NCBI RefSeq assembly: GCF_041549525.1
Contig: NZ_CP157456.1
Coordinates: forward strand, 2,046,001 to 2,110,000
Length of the DNA stretch: 64,000 nucleotides
Reading direction: 5' to 3'
DNA from: Paenarthrobacter aurescens
Lineage (GTDB): Bacteria > Actinomycetota > Actinomycetes > Actinomycetales > Micrococcaceae
Shown: piece by piece, positions 41,751 to 52,630 of the stretch
Numbering within the stretch: position 1 is the first letter of the stretch
Layout: each line of letters starts with the position of its first letter
Notes under the pieces: generated by a model
What the model saw: the letters and a program-made list of their open reading frames with translations, nothing else
What the model was told of the DNA's origin: nothing
Databases searched by the model: none
Program-made: the position numbers and the translations under genes

Positions 41751-41783
41751 GTAGCGGCATGCGAGTTTCAGGCATGCCGCTAC
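41751..41783. terminator. Perfect 12-bp hairpin after uvrA
   Basis: GTAGCGGCATGC (41751-41762) and its exact complement (41772-41783) around a 9-nt loop. No T-run follows; the next gene begins 18 nt later. It may be a tail-less terminator or a DNA operator. Confidence 0.6.
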
Positions 41784-41801
41784 TCGTGAGAAACTAACCC
41801 G

Positions 41802-42518
41802 GTGACTCAAACAACGGTGCCCGTAATATTCGATCTGGACGGCACCCTTGTCGATCCTGCCGGCGGTATCACAGGAGGCATCTCAGCGGCCCTCCGGGAA
41901 ATGGACCTCCCCGTTCCGGAACAAGCCGTGTTGAATTCGATGGTAGGTCCCAAGCTCAGTGATTCACTCTTGCACTTGGCCAATGTGCCCAGCGGGTTGG
42001 TGGATGAAACCATTGAGCGGTATCGGCGCCATTACAAGGAAACCGGTATTGGACAGAGCAAGCTGTACCCGGGCATCTTCGATCTCCTGGAATTCTTCGC
42101 GGAAACCGGAAGGCCCGTTGCGGTAGCAACGCAAAAGCCCCAGTCCATTGCACGTCTTGTACTGGAACACCACGGGATTGCTGGCTTCTTTGTCTCCATA
42201 CGCGGTGCAGCAGATGACGAATCCCTGGGGGCCAACACGGCCCCCGGCAAGGTTGAGATCGTCGGTGCGGCTTTGAAGGATCTCCATTCGCAGCCGGCCG
42301 TCATGGTGGGGGACCGGTTCCAGGACGTTGTTGGAGCACAGGCCAATGGCTTGGACTGCATCGGGGTGAGCTGGGGGTTCGCGCCGGACGGTGAACTTGA
42401 GGAAGCCGGGGCAGCGGCCGTGGTAGCCACAGCCGCTGAGCTGCGCAGCAAAATCGAAGAACTTGACGCTGTCCGCACGGCAGCCCTGAGCGAGGTACAA
42501 AACGATGGCAGTCTTTGA
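41802..42518 (+). CDS. HAD-family hydrolase, phosphoglycolate phosphatase-like
   Basis: 238 aa. HAD motif I VIFDLDGTLVDP (residues about 6-17), motif II region VAVATQKPQSIA, and motif IV VMVGDRFQDVVGAQANGLDCIGV; the cap sits between about 20 and 85. This is the Gph/PgpH-like subfamily, dephosphorylating small phosphates such as 2-phosphoglycolate. It overlaps plsC by 14 nt, so they are co-expressed. GTG 41802 has no good ribosome site. Confidence 0.85.
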   Translation: MTQTTVPVIFDLDGTLVDPAGGITGGISAALREMDLPVPEQAVLNSMVGPKLSDSLLHLANVPSGLVDETIERYRRHYKETGIGQSKLYPGIFDLLEFFAETGRPVAVATQKPQSIARLVLEHHGIAGFFVSIRGAADDESLGANTAPGKVEIVGAALKDLHSQPAVMVGDRFQDVVGAQANGLDCIGVSWGFAPDGELEEAGAAAVVATAAELRSKIEELDAVRTAALSEVQNDGSL

Positions 42519-43173
42519 TGCGATCCGGTGGACAACCCGTGGCCTGATTTCGTCCACCTGCAGGCCCACGGTCATAGGCTTGGAGAATGTTCCCAAAGAT
42601 GGACCGTTCATTGTTGCGCCCAACCATCTTTCCTTCCTGGACAGCGTCATAGTTCAAGCACTGATGCCCCGGCCGGTTGCCTTTTTCGCCAAAGCGGAAT
42701 ACTTCACCACCAAAGGCGTCAAAGGTGCCGTGATGAAGTCGTTCTTTGAAGCTGTGGGTTCCATTCCCGTGGAGCGCGGTGAACAGGCCGCCAGCGTGCA
42801 GGCGCTTAAAACCCTTCTGGACATTCTGGAGTCCGGGAAGGGCATAGGCATTTACCCCGAAGGCACCCGCTCCCGGGACGGCATTCTCTACCGAGGCAGG
42901 ACGGGAGTGGGCTGGCTCGCGCTCACCACAGGCGCTCCAGTGATTCCGGTGGGGCTGATCGGCACTGAGAAACTGCAACCCGCGGATAAGAACGCAGTGC
43001 GCCCCCAGCACTTCACCATGAAAGTGGGCGAGCCCCTCTATTTCGACAAGACCGGCCCGGACCACTCCCTGCCCGCCCGGCGTGAAGTCACTGACAAGAT
43101 CATGGATGCCATCGCGCTGCTCAGCGGCCAGGAACGGTCCACAAGCTACAACCAGAGCAAGTCGGTGGACTAG
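42505..43173 (+). CDS. plsC: 1-acyl-sn-glycerol-3-phosphate acyltransferase
   Basis: 222 aa. Catalytic HX4D is NHLSFLDS (about residues 33-40), substrate motif YPEGTRSRDG (about 119-128), and VPVGLIG-type PVIPVGLIG follows. It acylates lysophosphatidate to phosphatidate at the membrane. It has an N-terminal amphipathic stretch and starts inside the HAD gene. Several paralogues usually occur in actinobacteria, so the exact acyl acceptor is not certain. A terminator hairpin follows. Confidence 0.9.
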   Translation: MAVFDAIRWTTRGLISSTCRPTVIGLENVPKDGPFIVAPNHLSFLDSVIVQALMPRPVAFFAKAEYFTTKGVKGAVMKSFFEAVGSIPVERGEQAASVQALKTLLDILESGKGIGIYPEGTRSRDGILYRGRTGVGWLALTTGAPVIPVGLIGTEKLQPADKNAVRPQHFTMKVGEPLYFDKTGPDHSLPARREVTDKIMDAIALLSGQERSTSYNQSKSVD

Positions 43174-43187
43174 TTCCGGCTTGGAGT

Positions 43188-43217
43188 CGGCTCAGTTCCA
43201 CGGATGGGACTGAGCCG
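43188..43217 (+). terminator. Terminator after plsC
   Basis: 12-bp stem (43188-43199 with 43206-43217, one G-T) around ACGGAT, followed by tactcttt. Confidence 0.8.
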
Positions 43218-43296
43218 TACTCTTTGGCAACCATGGTGGGCCGCAGAAACCAATTGAGCCGCGGAGGCCGTGGCAATGAGTGCCTTTCCGGTTCAC

Positions 43297-43302
43297 TAGA
43301 CT
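43297..43302 (+). promoter_or_regulatory. uvrC -10 box (leaderless)
   Basis: TAGACT, 6 nt (ggaaac), GTG 43309. Confidence 0.5.
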
Positions 43303-43308
43303 GGAAAC

Positions 43309-45324
43309 GTGGCAGATCCAGCAAGTTACCGGCCCCAAACGGGTGAGATTCCCACCACCCCCGGCGTCTATCGTTTCCGTGACCCCCATGGTCGTGTCAT
43401 TTATGTGGGCAAGGCAAAAAACCTCCGTTCCAGGCTGAACTCGTATTTCGCCAACCCTGCGGGCCTCCTTCCCAAGACCCACGCTATGGTCCATGCAGCC
43501 AGCAGCGTTGAGTGGACCGTGGTGGGCAGCGAGCTGGAATCGCTGCAGCTGGAGTACACGTGGATCAAGGAGTTCAAACCACGGTTCAACGTTGTCTTCC
43601 GGGATGACAAAACGTATCCCTACCTCGCAGTCACCATGGGTGAAAAGTATCCCCGGGTGCAGGTCATGCGTGGTGAACGAAGGAAGGGCACGCGGTACTT
43701 CGGCCCTTACACTGCCGGCGCCATCAGGGAAACCATGGACACCCTTCTGAGGGTCTTTCCTGTGCGAAGCTGCAGCGCAGGAGTCTTCAAGCGCGCGGAG
43801 TCCAGCGGACGGCCCTGCCTTCTGGGCTACATCGACAAATGCTCGGCGCCGTGCGTGGGACGCGTTACACCGGAGGCGCACCGCGGGCTTGCCGAGGATT
43901 TCTGCTCCTTTATGGGAGGCGAAGCCAAACGCTTCATCAGCCGGCTGGAGAAGGACATGTCCGCGGCCGTAGCAGAGCTGGATTACGAGCGCGCGGCCGG
44001 GCTTCGGGATGACATCATCGCGCTCCGGAAGGTCTTTGAACGCAATGCCGTGGTCTTGGCCGAGGACACCGATGCGGACATCTTTGCACTCCACGAGGAC
44101 GAGCTCGAAGCTTCAGTACAGGTGTTCCACGTCCGCGGCGGCAGGGTCCGCGGGCAGCGTGGCTGGGTGGTGGAGAAGGTCGAAGACGCCACCACACCGG
44201 AACTGATCGAGCATCTGCTGCAGCAGGTTTACGGTGAAGACAGCGAGGTTCAGGGCCGTATCCCGAGGGAAGTCCTTGTTCCCCGGAACCCCAGCAACCA
44301 CGATGAACTGGCCGAGTGGCTGGGTGGATTGCGGGGCGCCCGGGTGGACATCAGGGTTCCCCAACGTGGTGACAAGGCAGCGCTGATGTCCACAGTCCGT
44401 GAGAATGCCGAGCAAGCCCTGAAGCTGCACAAGACGAGGCGGGCAGGGGACATCACCGTAAGGTCCCTCGCCCTTCAGGAACTTCAGGAGGCCTTGGAGA
44501 TTCCGGTTCCGTTGCTGAGGATCGAGTGCTTCGATATCTCCCATGTCCAGGGGACCAACGTGGTGGCTTCCATGGTGGTGGTGGAAGACGGCCTGCCCAA
44601 GAAATCGGACTACCGCAAGTTCTCCATTACCGGTGCCGCAGCCGCGGACGATACCGCGGCCATGCATGACGTTCTTACCCGCCGGTTCAGGCACTACCTG
44701 ACCGATAAAGCTGCCCAGGTTCCTATTGTTTCCGGCGAGATCATCAACCCGACCCGCAGTGGCGCCAAAAGCGCCGCTGACGTGCCGCCGTCGGACTCTG
44801 ATGTTCCCGCCCCGAAGGCCAAGTTCGCTTACCCGCCCAATCTTGTGGTGGTGGACGGCGGGCAGCCGCAGGTCAATGCGGCAGCCCGTGCTCTGGCGGA
44901 GTTGGGCATTGATGACGTTTACGTGGTGGGTCTTGCCAAGCGGCTGGAGGAAGTCTGGCTGCCGGACAGTGACTTCCCGGTGATCCTGCCCCGGACCTCG
45001 CAGGGGTTGTACCTGCTTCAACGGATCCGTGACGAAGCCCACCGTTTTGCCATTACGTTCCACAGGCAAAAGCGCGGGAAGGCAATGACCGTTTCCGTCC
45101 TGGATGGTGTCCCTGGCTTGGGCGAGGCCAAACGCAAGGCGCTGGTGGCACACTTTGGCTCTCTGAAGAAGATCAAGGCCGCCTCGGTTGAGGAGCTCAC
45201 CTCAGCCAAGGGCATCGGTCCGGCTCTGGCCGCCGCTGTTGTCCAGCACCTTGGTGCTGCGGGGGACGCAAGTGAAACAGCACCGGCAGTGAACATGACC
45301 ACCGGCGAAATCCTCGAATCTTAG
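43309..45324 (+). CDS. uvrC: Excinuclease ABC subunit C
   Basis: 671 aa dual-incision nuclease of excision repair. The GIY-YIG domain (residues about 12-95) has [25 protein letters not shown]; Cys-rich [32 protein letters not shown] follows; the UVR domain (about 205-240) binds UvrB; the RNase H-like domain has [20 protein letters not shown] and [13 protein letters not shown]; tandem helix-hairpin-helix at the end. An extra Ala/Pro-rich insertion lies near residues 485-505. It heads the rapZ-yvcK-whiA cluster, as in many actinobacteria. Confidence 0.98.
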   Translation: MADPASYRPQTGEIPTTPGVYRFRDPHGRVIYVGKAKNLRSRLNSYFANPAGLLPKTHAMVHAASSVEWTVVGSELESLQLEYTWIKEFKPRFNVVFRDDKTYPYLAVTMGEKYPRVQVMRGERRKGTRYFGPYTAGAIRETMDTLLRVFPVRSCSAGVFKRAESSGRPCLLGYIDKCSAPCVGRVTPEAHRGLAEDFCSFMGGEAKRFISRLEKDMSAAVAELDYERAAGLRDDIIALRKVFERNAVVLAEDTDADIFALHEDELEASVQVFHVRGGRVRGQRGWVVEKVEDATTPELIEHLLQQVYGEDSEVQGRIPREVLVPRNPSNHDELAEWLGGLRGARVDIRVPQRGDKAALMSTVRENAEQALKLHKTRRAGDITVRSLALQELQEALEIPVPLLRIECFDISHVQGTNVVASMVVVEDGLPKKSDYRKFSITGAAAADDTAAMHDVLTRRFRHYLTDKAAQVPIVSGEIINPTRSGAKSAADVPPSDSDVPAPKAKFAYPPNLVVVDGGQPQVNAAARALAELGIDDVYVVGLAKRLEEVWLPDSDFPVILPRTSQGLYLLQRIRDEAHRFAITFHRQKRGKAMTVSVLDGVPGLGEAKRKALVAHFGSLKKIKAASVEELTSAKGIGPALAAAVVQHLGAAGDASETAPAVNMTTGEILES

Positions 45325-45325
45325 C

Positions 45326-45331
45326 TAGGGT
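45326..45331 (+). promoter_or_regulatory. -10 box upstream of rapZ
   Basis: TAGGGT 2 nt after the uvrC stop. Six nt later is TTG 45338, in frame with rapZ, which would add 41 residues; or it drives a 120-nt leader before ATG 45461. Confidence 0.4.
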
Positions 45332-45460
45332 AAGAACTTGGCCGGTCGGCGCGCTTGTGCTGCCGGGCGCCTGGGACCGACAACCCGAACCACGGCGCCG
45401 CGGGCGACGACCACGGTTCTTTATTGCAATGACCACTTCCTACGAAACGGGGACAAACTG

Positions 45461-46384
45461 ATGGATGAGGCTACGGCAGGGTCCGGCACGGAGCAGGACG
45501 GCCTGACCCCCGTCAAGCCACCAGAGGCTGAATTGCTGGTGGTGACCGGCATGTCCGGTGCCGGACGCAGCACAGCCTCTGACGCCCTGGAGGACCATGG
45601 CTGGTATGTGGTGGACAACCTTCCACCGCAGATGCTGGGAACGTTGGCAGAAATTGTCTCGCACGCACCCAAGTCGATTCCCAAGCTGGCCGTTGTGGTG
45701 GATGTTCGCAGCAAGGACCTTTTCACTGACATCCAGACTGCTCTGGGCGCCCTGAGCGCGAGCGGCATCACTTTCCGCGTACTGTTCCTGGACGCCAAGG
45801 ACGACGTCCTGGTACGCCGTTTCGAGCAGGGCCGTCGTCCGCACCCTCTGCAGGGAGGTGGGCGGATCCTTGACGGCATCGGAATTGAGCGCGAGGTCCT
45901 GCGGGAACTGCGCGAACACGCCGACGTCGTTTTGGACACCTCGGACTTCAACGTCCATGGCCTGGCCACTGCCATCACGGAATTGTTCAGCGATACAGGG
46001 CCAGTAACACTTCGCCTGAATGTCATGAGCTTTGGTTTCAAGTACGGGCTGCCTGTGGACGCAAACTTCGTTGCCGATGCCCGCTTCATTCCCAACCCGC
46101 ACTGGGTTCCGCAGCTCCGGCCCCATACCGGGTTGGATGAGGACGTCAGCAACTATGTACTGGGAGCAGCAGGGGTCCAGGAGTTCGTTGATCGTTACGT
46201 CCGGGCGTTGGAACCCGTTCTGGACGGCTACCGCCAGGAAAACAAGCATTACGCCACGCTGGCTGTCGGCTGCACAGGCGGCAAGCACCGTTCCGTTGCT
46301 GTCACCATGGAACTTTCCAAACGCCTGGCACAATATCCCCGCGTCACCGTCACTACCACCCACCGCGACCTGGGTCGTGAATAG
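45461..46384 (+). CDS. rapZ: RapZ/YvcJ family nucleotide-binding protein
   Basis: 307 aa. P-loop VTGMSGAGRSTASDALEDHGWYVVDNLPP (about residues 26-54) has Arg where most P-loops have Lys, the usual actinobacterial form. The C-terminal domain has FGFKYGLPVDANFVADARFIPNPHW and the RNA-binding-type CTGGKHRSV. In E. coli RapZ delivers the GlmZ sRNA to RNase E; the actinobacterial role is not settled. ATG 45461 with cgggga is chosen over the in-frame TTG 45338. It overlaps yvcK by one base. Confidence 0.93.
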   Translation: MDEATAGSGTEQDGLTPVKPPEAELLVVTGMSGAGRSTASDALEDHGWYVVDNLPPQMLGTLAEIVSHAPKSIPKLAVVVDVRSKDLFTDIQTALGALSASGITFRVLFLDAKDDVLVRRFEQGRRPHPLQGGGRILDGIGIEREVLRELREHADVVLDTSDFNVHGLATAITELFSDTGPVTLRLNVMSFGFKYGLPVDANFVADARFIPNPHWVPQLRPHTGLDEDVSNYVLGAAGVQEFVDRYVRALEPVLDGYRQENKHYATLAVGCTGGKHRSVAVTMELSKRLAQYPRVTVTTTHRDLGRE

Positions 46385-47400
46385 TGGGAGTTCTGACGGG
46401 ACCGCTGCCGCTCATACCACCCAAGGGTGTTCCGGGCAGCCAGCAGAAGAAAAGCCCCTCGGTGGTTGCCTTGGGAGGCGGTCACGGACTGGCGGCTTCG
46501 TTGTCCGCCCTTCGGCTGCTCACCTCTGAGCTGACGGCCATTGTCACGGTAGCGGACGACGGCGGCAGTTCCGGGCGTCTGCGTGAAGAGTACGGCGTCC
46601 TTCCGCCCGGGGACCTGCGGATGGCATTGAGTGCCCTCTGCGATGACACGGACTGGGGCAGGACCTGGCGCGATGTCATGCAGCACCGTTTTGAGGCCGG
46701 TTCTGCCAAGGGCGGTTCGCTGGACAACCATGCAATGGGCAATCTGCTGATCGTCACTCTGTGGGAACTGCTGGGGGACACTGTTGCCGGGCTGAAGTGG
46801 GCAGGAGCTTTGCTGGGTGCCCGCGGCCAGGTGCTGCCGATGTCCAGCGTTCCCCTCACCATTGAGGGCAAAGCCCAGGTGGAGCTGCCAGATGGCAGCC
46901 ATGAGCTGCGGACGGTACGGGGACAAGCCAAATGTGCTGTGGCAGGAAAGCTCGAAGAAGTCAGGCTCCTGCCCGAGGCGGCTCCGGCCTGCGTTGAGGC
47001 TCTCACTGCAATCGAACTTGCCGATTGGGTTATCCTCGGCCCCGGTTCCTGGTACACCTCGGTGCTGCCGCATTTGCTGCTGCCCGAGCTTCGGCGCGCC
47101 TTGGGCGACACCGCCGCCAAACGATGCCTCACCATGAACCTTGACGTTGAAACCAAGGAAACTTCAGGCATGACGGCAGCGGACCACCTCGATGTCCTGC
47201 GCCGTTATGCCCCTGAGTTTACGGTTGACGTGGTTCTGGCAGATCCTGCAGCCGTGCAGGACATCAAGGCTTTTGAGAAGGCTGCTGCGATGATCGGCGC
47301 AGAAGTGGTGTTGGGTAGAGTAGGGGCGTCGAGGCGCCGCCCCGTCCATGATCCACTGCTTTTGGCAGCGGCGTACCACGATATTTTCGGGAACAGTTAG
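46384..47400 (+). CDS. yvcK: YvcK/CofD-like gluconeogenesis factor
   Basis: 338 aa. The glycine-rich site VVALGGGHGLAASLSALRLL (residues about 28-47), TVADDGGSSGRLREE and PGDLRMALSAL are family hallmarks, and SLDNHAMGNLLI follows. YvcK binds UDP-sugars and is needed for growth on gluconeogenic carbon and for wall synthesis; in mycobacteria it is called CuvA. GTG 46384 shares its first base with the rapZ stop (TAGTG), so the two are coupled. Confidence 0.93.
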   Translation: MGVLTGPLPLIPPKGVPGSQQKKSPSVVALGGGHGLAASLSALRLLTSELTAIVTVADDGGSSGRLREEYGVLPPGDLRMALSALCDDTDWGRTWRDVMQHRFEAGSAKGGSLDNHAMGNLLIVTLWELLGDTVAGLKWAGALLGARGQVLPMSSVPLTIEGKAQVELPDGSHELRTVRGQAKCAVAGKLEEVRLLPEAAPACVEALTAIELADWVILGPGSWYTSVLPHLLLPELRRALGDTAAKRCLTMNLDVETKETSGMTAADHLDVLRRYAPEFTVDVVLADPAAVQDIKAFEKAAAMIGAEVVLGRVGASRRRPVHDPLLLAAAYHDIFGNS

Positions 47401-47409
47401 GAACACGCG

Positions 47410-48390
47410 ATGGCACTTACTGCGTCGGTCAAGGACGAACTGTCCCGGCTGGACATCAAGAAATCTTCTGTCCGTAAGGCGGAAGTTTCAGCAATGCTGC
47501 GTTTTGCGGGCGGATTGCACATTATTTCGGGACGGATCGTCATTGAGGCTGAAGTGGACTTGGCCTCCACCGCACGCCGTCTCCGGGCAGCGATCGCCGA
47601 GGTTTACGGGCATCAGAGCGAAATAATCGTTGTTTCCGGCGGAGGTTTGCGCCGGGGGAGCCGTTATGTAGTCCGGGTTGTTCGTGACGGTGAGGCACTG
47701 GCCCGGCAGACCGGCTTGCTGGACGGCCGTGGGCGTCCTGTCCGGGGCCTTCCGTCAACGGTGGTCAACGGCTCCGCTGCCGACGCCGAGGCCGTGTGGC
47801 GGGGCGCATTCCTTGCCCATGGCTCCCTGACTGAACCGGGACGATCCTCTTCCCTGGAAGTGACATGCCCCGGACCGGAATCCGCGCTGGCACTCGTGGG
47901 TGCAGCCCGCCGCCTCGGGATTCAGGCAAAGGCCCGCGAAGTACGCGGTGTTGACCGCGTGGTTATCCGCGACGGCGACACCATCGCCGCTCTGCTCACG
48001 CGCATGGGTGCCCACGATGCCCTCATGGTGTGGGAGGAACGGCGCATGCGGAAGGAAGTTCGGGCAACGGCCAACAGGCTTGCCAATTTTGATGACGCCA
48101 ACCTGCGTCGCTCTGCGCAAGCGGCTGTGGCAGCGGGCGCCCGGGTGGACCGTGCGTTGGAGATCCTGGGCGATGACGTCCCTGACCACCTCAAGTACGC
48201 CGGGGAGCTGCGGGTGGCCCACAAGCAGGCGAGCCTGGACGAACTGGGCCGGCTCGCTGATCCGCCCATGACCAAAGACGCCATAGCGGGCCGGATCCGC
48301 CGACTCCTGGCCATGGCGGACAAGCGTGCTGTGGATTTGGGAATTCCCGGGACTGAGGCAAATGTGACTCCTGAAATGATGGACGAGTAG
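47410..48390 (+). CDS. whiA: Sporulation/cell-division regulator WhiA
   Basis: 326 aa. The N-terminal LAGLIDADG-like domain (about residues 20-210) includes [16 protein letters not shown]; the C-terminal helix-turn-helix (about 240-315) has [38 protein letters not shown]. WhiA controls division genes in Gram-positive bacteria, also non-sporulating ones. ATG 47410 is preceded by ttaggaa. The uvrC-rapZ-yvcK-whiA-gap order is the usual actinobacterial one. Confidence 0.96.
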   Translation: MALTASVKDELSRLDIKKSSVRKAEVSAMLRFAGGLHIISGRIVIEAEVDLASTARRLRAAIAEVYGHQSEIIVVSGGGLRRGSRYVVRVVRDGEALARQTGLLDGRGRPVRGLPSTVVNGSAADAEAVWRGAFLAHGSLTEPGRSSSLEVTCPGPESALALVGAARRLGIQAKAREVRGVDRVVIRDGDTIAALLTRMGAHDALMVWEERRMRKEVRATANRLANFDDANLRRSAQAAVAAGARVDRALEILGDDVPDHLKYAGELRVAHKQASLDELGRLADPPMTKDAIAGRIRRLLAMADKRAVDLGIPGTEANVTPEMMDE

Positions 48391-48400
48391 GGCGCACCCA

Positions 48401-48406
48401 TAGAAT
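48401..48406 (+). promoter_or_regulatory. -10 box between whiA and sodA
   Basis: TAGAAT, 10 nt after the whiA stop, followed 7 nt later by GTG 48414. It provides a sodA leader of about 150 nt. Confidence 0.45.
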
Positions 48407-48413
48407 CGAAAAA

Positions 48414-48518
48414 GTGCGGAGGAAATACTGCGAGGCCACCGCGGGTTGTTCCCGGTGGAGGCAAGAGCAGTCTTCTTCGCCAAGGATTTCCGGCTGGCCC
48501 GCTGGCCGGATGACATAA
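48414..48518 (+). CDS. Possible leaderless 34-aa upstream ORF of sodA
   Basis: GTG 48414 opens a 34-codon ORF (MRRKYCEATAGCSRW...) ending 45 nt before sodA. Support is only the -10 spacing; composition is Arg/Ser/Cys-rich and no family is recognised. Confidence 0.3.
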   Translation: MRRKYCEATAGCSRWRQEQSSSPRISGWPAGRMT

Positions 48519-48563
48519 CGAGAGTTACCAACCGGACGTGAGTCCATAACATTGGAGGATTTC

Positions 48564-49187
48564 GTGACAGAGTACGTTCTGCCCGAGCTCGGCTACGACT
48601 ACGCAGCACTCGAGCCGCACATTTCGGCGAAGATCATGGAGCTGCACCACAGCAAGCACCATGCGGCATATGTTGCAGGCGCCAACAACGCCCTCTCCCA
48701 GCTGGCCGATGCCCGCGAAAAGAATGATTTCGCCAACATCAACCGTCTTTCCAAGGATCTCGCGTTCCACACTGGCGGACACATCAACCACTCAGTGTTC
48801 TGGAACAACATCTCCCCGGACGGCGGCGACAAGCCCGAGGGTGAACTGGCTGCTGCGATCGACGACGCCTTTGGTTCCTTCGATGCTTTCCGTGCCCAGT
48901 TCAGCGCGGCTGCCTTGGGCCTGCAGGGTTCCGGTTGGGCTTTCCTGGCCTACGAGCCCATCGGTGGAAACCTGCTCATTGAGCAGCTCTACGATCAGCA
49001 GGGCAATGTTGCAGTGGGCACCACCCCGCTGCTGATGCTGGACATGTGGGAGCACGCCTTCTACCTGGACTACGTCAACGTCAAGGCTGACTACGTTAAG
49101 GCGTTCTGGAACATCGTCAATTGGGCAGACGTCGCCAAGCGCTTCGAAGCCGCCCGCGCCAACGCCACGGGACTCATCGTTCTCTAA
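48564..49187 (+). CDS. sodA: Superoxide dismutase (Fe/Mn)
   Basis: 207 aa. Metal ligands are in [13 protein letters not shown] (His), [10 protein letters not shown] (His) and [19 protein letters not shown] (Asp, His). The N-terminal helices and C-terminal domain have normal length. It removes superoxide in the cytoplasm; the motifs fit Mn or Fe use and this cannot be decided by eye. GTG 48564 follows ggaggat at good spacing; the TTG at 48552 lies over that site. A strong hairpin follows. Confidence 0.96.
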   Translation: MTEYVLPELGYDYAALEPHISAKIMELHHSKHHAAYVAGANNALSQLADAREKNDFANINRLSKDLAFHTGGHINHSVFWNNISPDGGDKPEGELAAAIDDAFGSFDAFRAQFSAAALGLQGSGWAFLAYEPIGGNLLIEQLYDQQGNVAVGTTPLLMLDMWEHAFYLDYVNVKADYVKAFWNIVNWADVAKRFEAARANATGLIVL

Positions 49188-49256
49188 GTGGTGAGTTCCG
49201 GTTCACGCAGATGTAATAAAAGTCACCTTTAGCGTGAATTAGGGCCAAATGCTCAA

Positions 49257-49288
49257 AAGCCTGCCTCCGCAGTTGCGGGGGCAGGCTT
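49257..49288 (+). terminator. Terminator after sodA
   Basis: 14-bp stem (49257-49270 with 49275-49288, one G-T pair) and AGTT loop; the following T-run is weak. The 170 nt between it and gap hold the gap leader with no clear gene. Confidence 0.85.
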
Positions 49289-49452
49289 AGTTAAACGTAA
49301 GATGGATCACGGAAGGCGGTTAGCCTTCAGCAACGTGGCTGGTCGCCCTCCGATCTGATAATCACCTCTGCCCAACGGCGTGCGGGGTCTGTTAGTTGGA
49401 AATATTTGATCCGACTCACTAGGCGTGCTTGCAAGAGCACCAAGGAGATTGA

Positions 49453-50469
<1,017 letters not shown>

Positions 50470-50478
50470 GGTAGACAC

Positions 50479-51705
50479 ATGACATCTCACACCCTCAACG
50501 AACTCATCGCTGAAGGTGTCCGCGGGCGGTACATTCTGGTCAGAAGTGACCTGAATGTGCCGCTCGACGGCTCTGCAGTGACCGACGACGGCCGCATCAA
50601 GGCCTCTCTTCCGGTCCTCAAGAAGCTCTCGGACGCCGGTGCCCGTGTGCTCGTAACCGCCCACCTCGGACGCCCCAAGGGAACCCCCGAGGACAAGTAC
50701 TCGCTGAAGCCCGCTGCTGCCCGCCTGGCGGAGCTTGCGGACTTCAAGGTCCAGTTGGCCGAAGACACAGTGGGGGACTCCGCAAAGGGGCTCGCAGCCA
50801 GCCTTCAGGACGGCGAAGTCCTCATCCTGGAAAATGTTCGATTTGATGCGCGCGAAACCAGCAAGGACGACGCCGAGCGTGGCGCGTTCGCTGACGAGCT
50901 GGTGGTGCTCACCGGAAGCAACGGCGCGTACGTCGACGACGCCTTTGGCGCTGTCCACCGCAAACACGCCAGTGTCTTCGATGTCGCTACCCGCTTGCCG
51001 TCCTACCTGGGCGATCTTGTGCACACTGAAGTAGAAGTCCTGAGGAAGCTCACCACCGATACCCAGCGTCCCTACGTCGTTGTTCTTGGCGGCTCCAAGG
51101 TTTCGGACAAGCTGGCGGTCATTGACAACCTGCTGGGCAAAGCTGACACCATCCTTGTTGGTGGCGGGATGCTCTTTACCTTCCTGGCAGCAGCCGGTCA
51201 CAAGGTAGCGGGCAGTCTCCTTGAGCAGGACCAGATTCCCGTGGTCCAGGATTATCTCAAGCGGGCATCCGATGCCGGTACGGCGTTTGTGATCCCCACT
51301 GACGTGGTGGTCGCCAACCGTTTCGCTGCCGATGCTGACCACGAGGTCGTCAAGGCTGACGCGATTGAAGAAAGCAGCTTCGGCGCTTCCGGAATCGGCC
51401 TCGATATTGGCCCGGAATCAGCCTCGGCGTTTGCGGCCCAGATCGAAGGCGCCAAGACCGTCTTCTGGAACGGTCCCATGGGTGTCTTCGAGTTCGATGC
51501 CTTCTCCAGTGGTACGCGGGCTATTGCACAAGCCCTGACGGATACTGTTGCGTTCACTGTGGTTGGCGGTGGCGACTCCGCAGCAGCCGTTCGGACCCTC
51601 GGTTTCGAAGATTCGCAGTTCGGCCACATCTCCACCGGTGGCGGCGCCAGCCTGGAATACCTTGAAGGCAAGGAACTTCCCGGCCTGAGCGTTCTGGACC
51701 GCTAA
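50479..51705 (+). CDS. pgk: Phosphoglycerate kinase
   Basis: 408 aa. N-terminal substrate domain with [22 protein letters not shown] and LLENVRF-type [13 protein letters not shown]-terminal ATP domain with [26 protein letters not shown] and [11 protein letters not shown]. It makes ATP and 3-phosphoglycerate from 1,3-bisphosphoglycerate. It lies 9 nt downstream of gapA and 73 nt before tpiA. ATG 50479 has no Shine-Dalgarno; it fits a leaderless start from an internal promoter, besides read-through from gapA. Confidence 0.97.
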   Translation: MTSHTLNELIAEGVRGRYILVRSDLNVPLDGSAVTDDGRIKASLPVLKKLSDAGARVLVTAHLGRPKGTPEDKYSLKPAAARLAELADFKVQLAEDTVGDSAKGLAASLQDGEVLILENVRFDARETSKDDAERGAFADELVVLTGSNGAYVDDAFGAVHRKHASVFDVATRLPSYLGDLVHTEVEVLRKLTTDTQRPYVVVLGGSKVSDKLAVIDNLLGKADTILVGGGMLFTFLAAAGHKVAGSLLEQDQIPVVQDYLKRASDAGTAFVIPTDVVVANRFAADADHEVVKADAIEESSFGASGIGLDIGPESASAFAAQIEGAKTVFWNGPMGVFEFDAFSSGTRAIAQALTDTVAFTVVGGGDSAAAVRTLGFEDSQFGHISTGGGASLEYLEGKELPGLSVLDR

Positions 51706-51713
51706 GCATCAAC

Positions 51714-51746
51714 CGGCCGGCGGGGCGCTCAACGCCCTGCCGGCCG
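51714..51746 (+). terminator. Hairpin between pgk and tpiA
   Basis: 14-bp GC-rich stem (51714-51727 with 51733-51746, one G-T pair) and CTCAA loop, followed only by TTCCCT. More likely a partial terminator or RNA-stability hairpin inside the operon than a full stop. Confidence 0.6.
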
Positions 51747-51778
51747 TTCCCTATCTCAACGCATTCTTTGGAGTTCAC

Positions 51779-52594
51779 GTGACTACCTCTGCCAATGGCA
51801 ACTTCGTCCGCAAGCCCTTCATCGCCGGCAACTGGAAGATGAACATGGACCACGTCCAGGGCATCACCTTGCTGCAGAAGCTGGCGTGGACACTGTCCGA
51901 CGCCAAGCACGATTACAGCCGTGCAGAGGTGGCGGTGTTTCCTCCGTTTACCGATCTCCGCGGCGTCCAGACGTTGGTTCAGGGCGATGAACTGGAAGTT
52001 GTCTACGGCGGCCAGGATCTTTCCCAGTTCGACTCCGGCGCCTACACAGGTGACATCTCCGGCCAGTTCCTGAGCAAACTGGGCTGTGCCTACGTCCTGG
52101 TGGGCCACAGTGAACGCCGCACCATCCACAACGAGTCTGATTCCGTCCTGAACGCCAAGGTGAAGGCCGCTTTCCGGCACGGGGTAACCCCGGTTCTCTG
52201 CGTCGGTGAGGGCCTGGAAATCCGCCAGGCCGGCACTCACGTGGAGCACACACTGGCCCAGTTGCGCGCTGGTGTTGAAGGACTCACCGCTGAGCAGGCA
52301 GCCGAACTCGTTGTAGCCTATGAGCCCGTTTGGGCCATCGGCACCGGAGAAGTCGCAGGCCCGGAAGACGCACAGGAAATGTGCGCTGCCATCCGTGCCG
52401 AGCTCGCCGGGCTCTTCGATGAGACCGTTGCAGCCAAAACGCGCTTGCTGTACGGCGGCTCCGTCAAGGCCAACAATGCTGCCGCGATCATGGCCGAAAA
52501 TGACGTTGACGGGTTGCTTGTGGGTGGCGCAAGCCTGGACCCCGTTGAGTTTGCTAACATTGTCAGGTTCGAGAGCCACCTCGTCAAAGACTAG
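51779..52594 (+). CDS. tpiA: Triosephosphate isomerase
   Basis: 271 aa. Active-site residues visible: Lys20 in GNWKMNMDH, His110 in [11 protein letters not shown], Glu182 in [15 protein letters not shown] (loop 6), and the phosphate-binding [11 protein letters not shown] and LLVGGASL. It interconverts dihydroxyacetone phosphate and glyceraldehyde-3-phosphate. GTG 51779 follows ttggag. It sits 36 nt upstream of secG, the common actinobacterial order. Confidence 0.97.
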   Translation: MTTSANGNFVRKPFIAGNWKMNMDHVQGITLLQKLAWTLSDAKHDYSRAEVAVFPPFTDLRGVQTLVQGDELEVVYGGQDLSQFDSGAYTGDISGQFLSKLGCAYVLVGHSERRTIHNESDSVLNAKVKAAFRHGVTPVLCVGEGLEIRQAGTHVEHTLAQLRAGVEGLTAEQAAELVVAYEPVWAIGTGEVAGPEDAQEMCAAIRAELAGLFDETVAAKTRLLYGGSVKANNAAAIMAENDVDGLLVGGASLDPVEFANIVRFESHLVKD

Positions 52595-52630
52595 TCCGGC
52601 TCCCGTTTTCCGCTTCTTCGAAAGGCCGTC

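Noticed and set aside
45821-45850. Lys-to-Arg P-loop change in RapZ as a defect
   Set aside because: GAGRST is the usual form in actinobacterial RapZ homologues, so it is not an anomaly.
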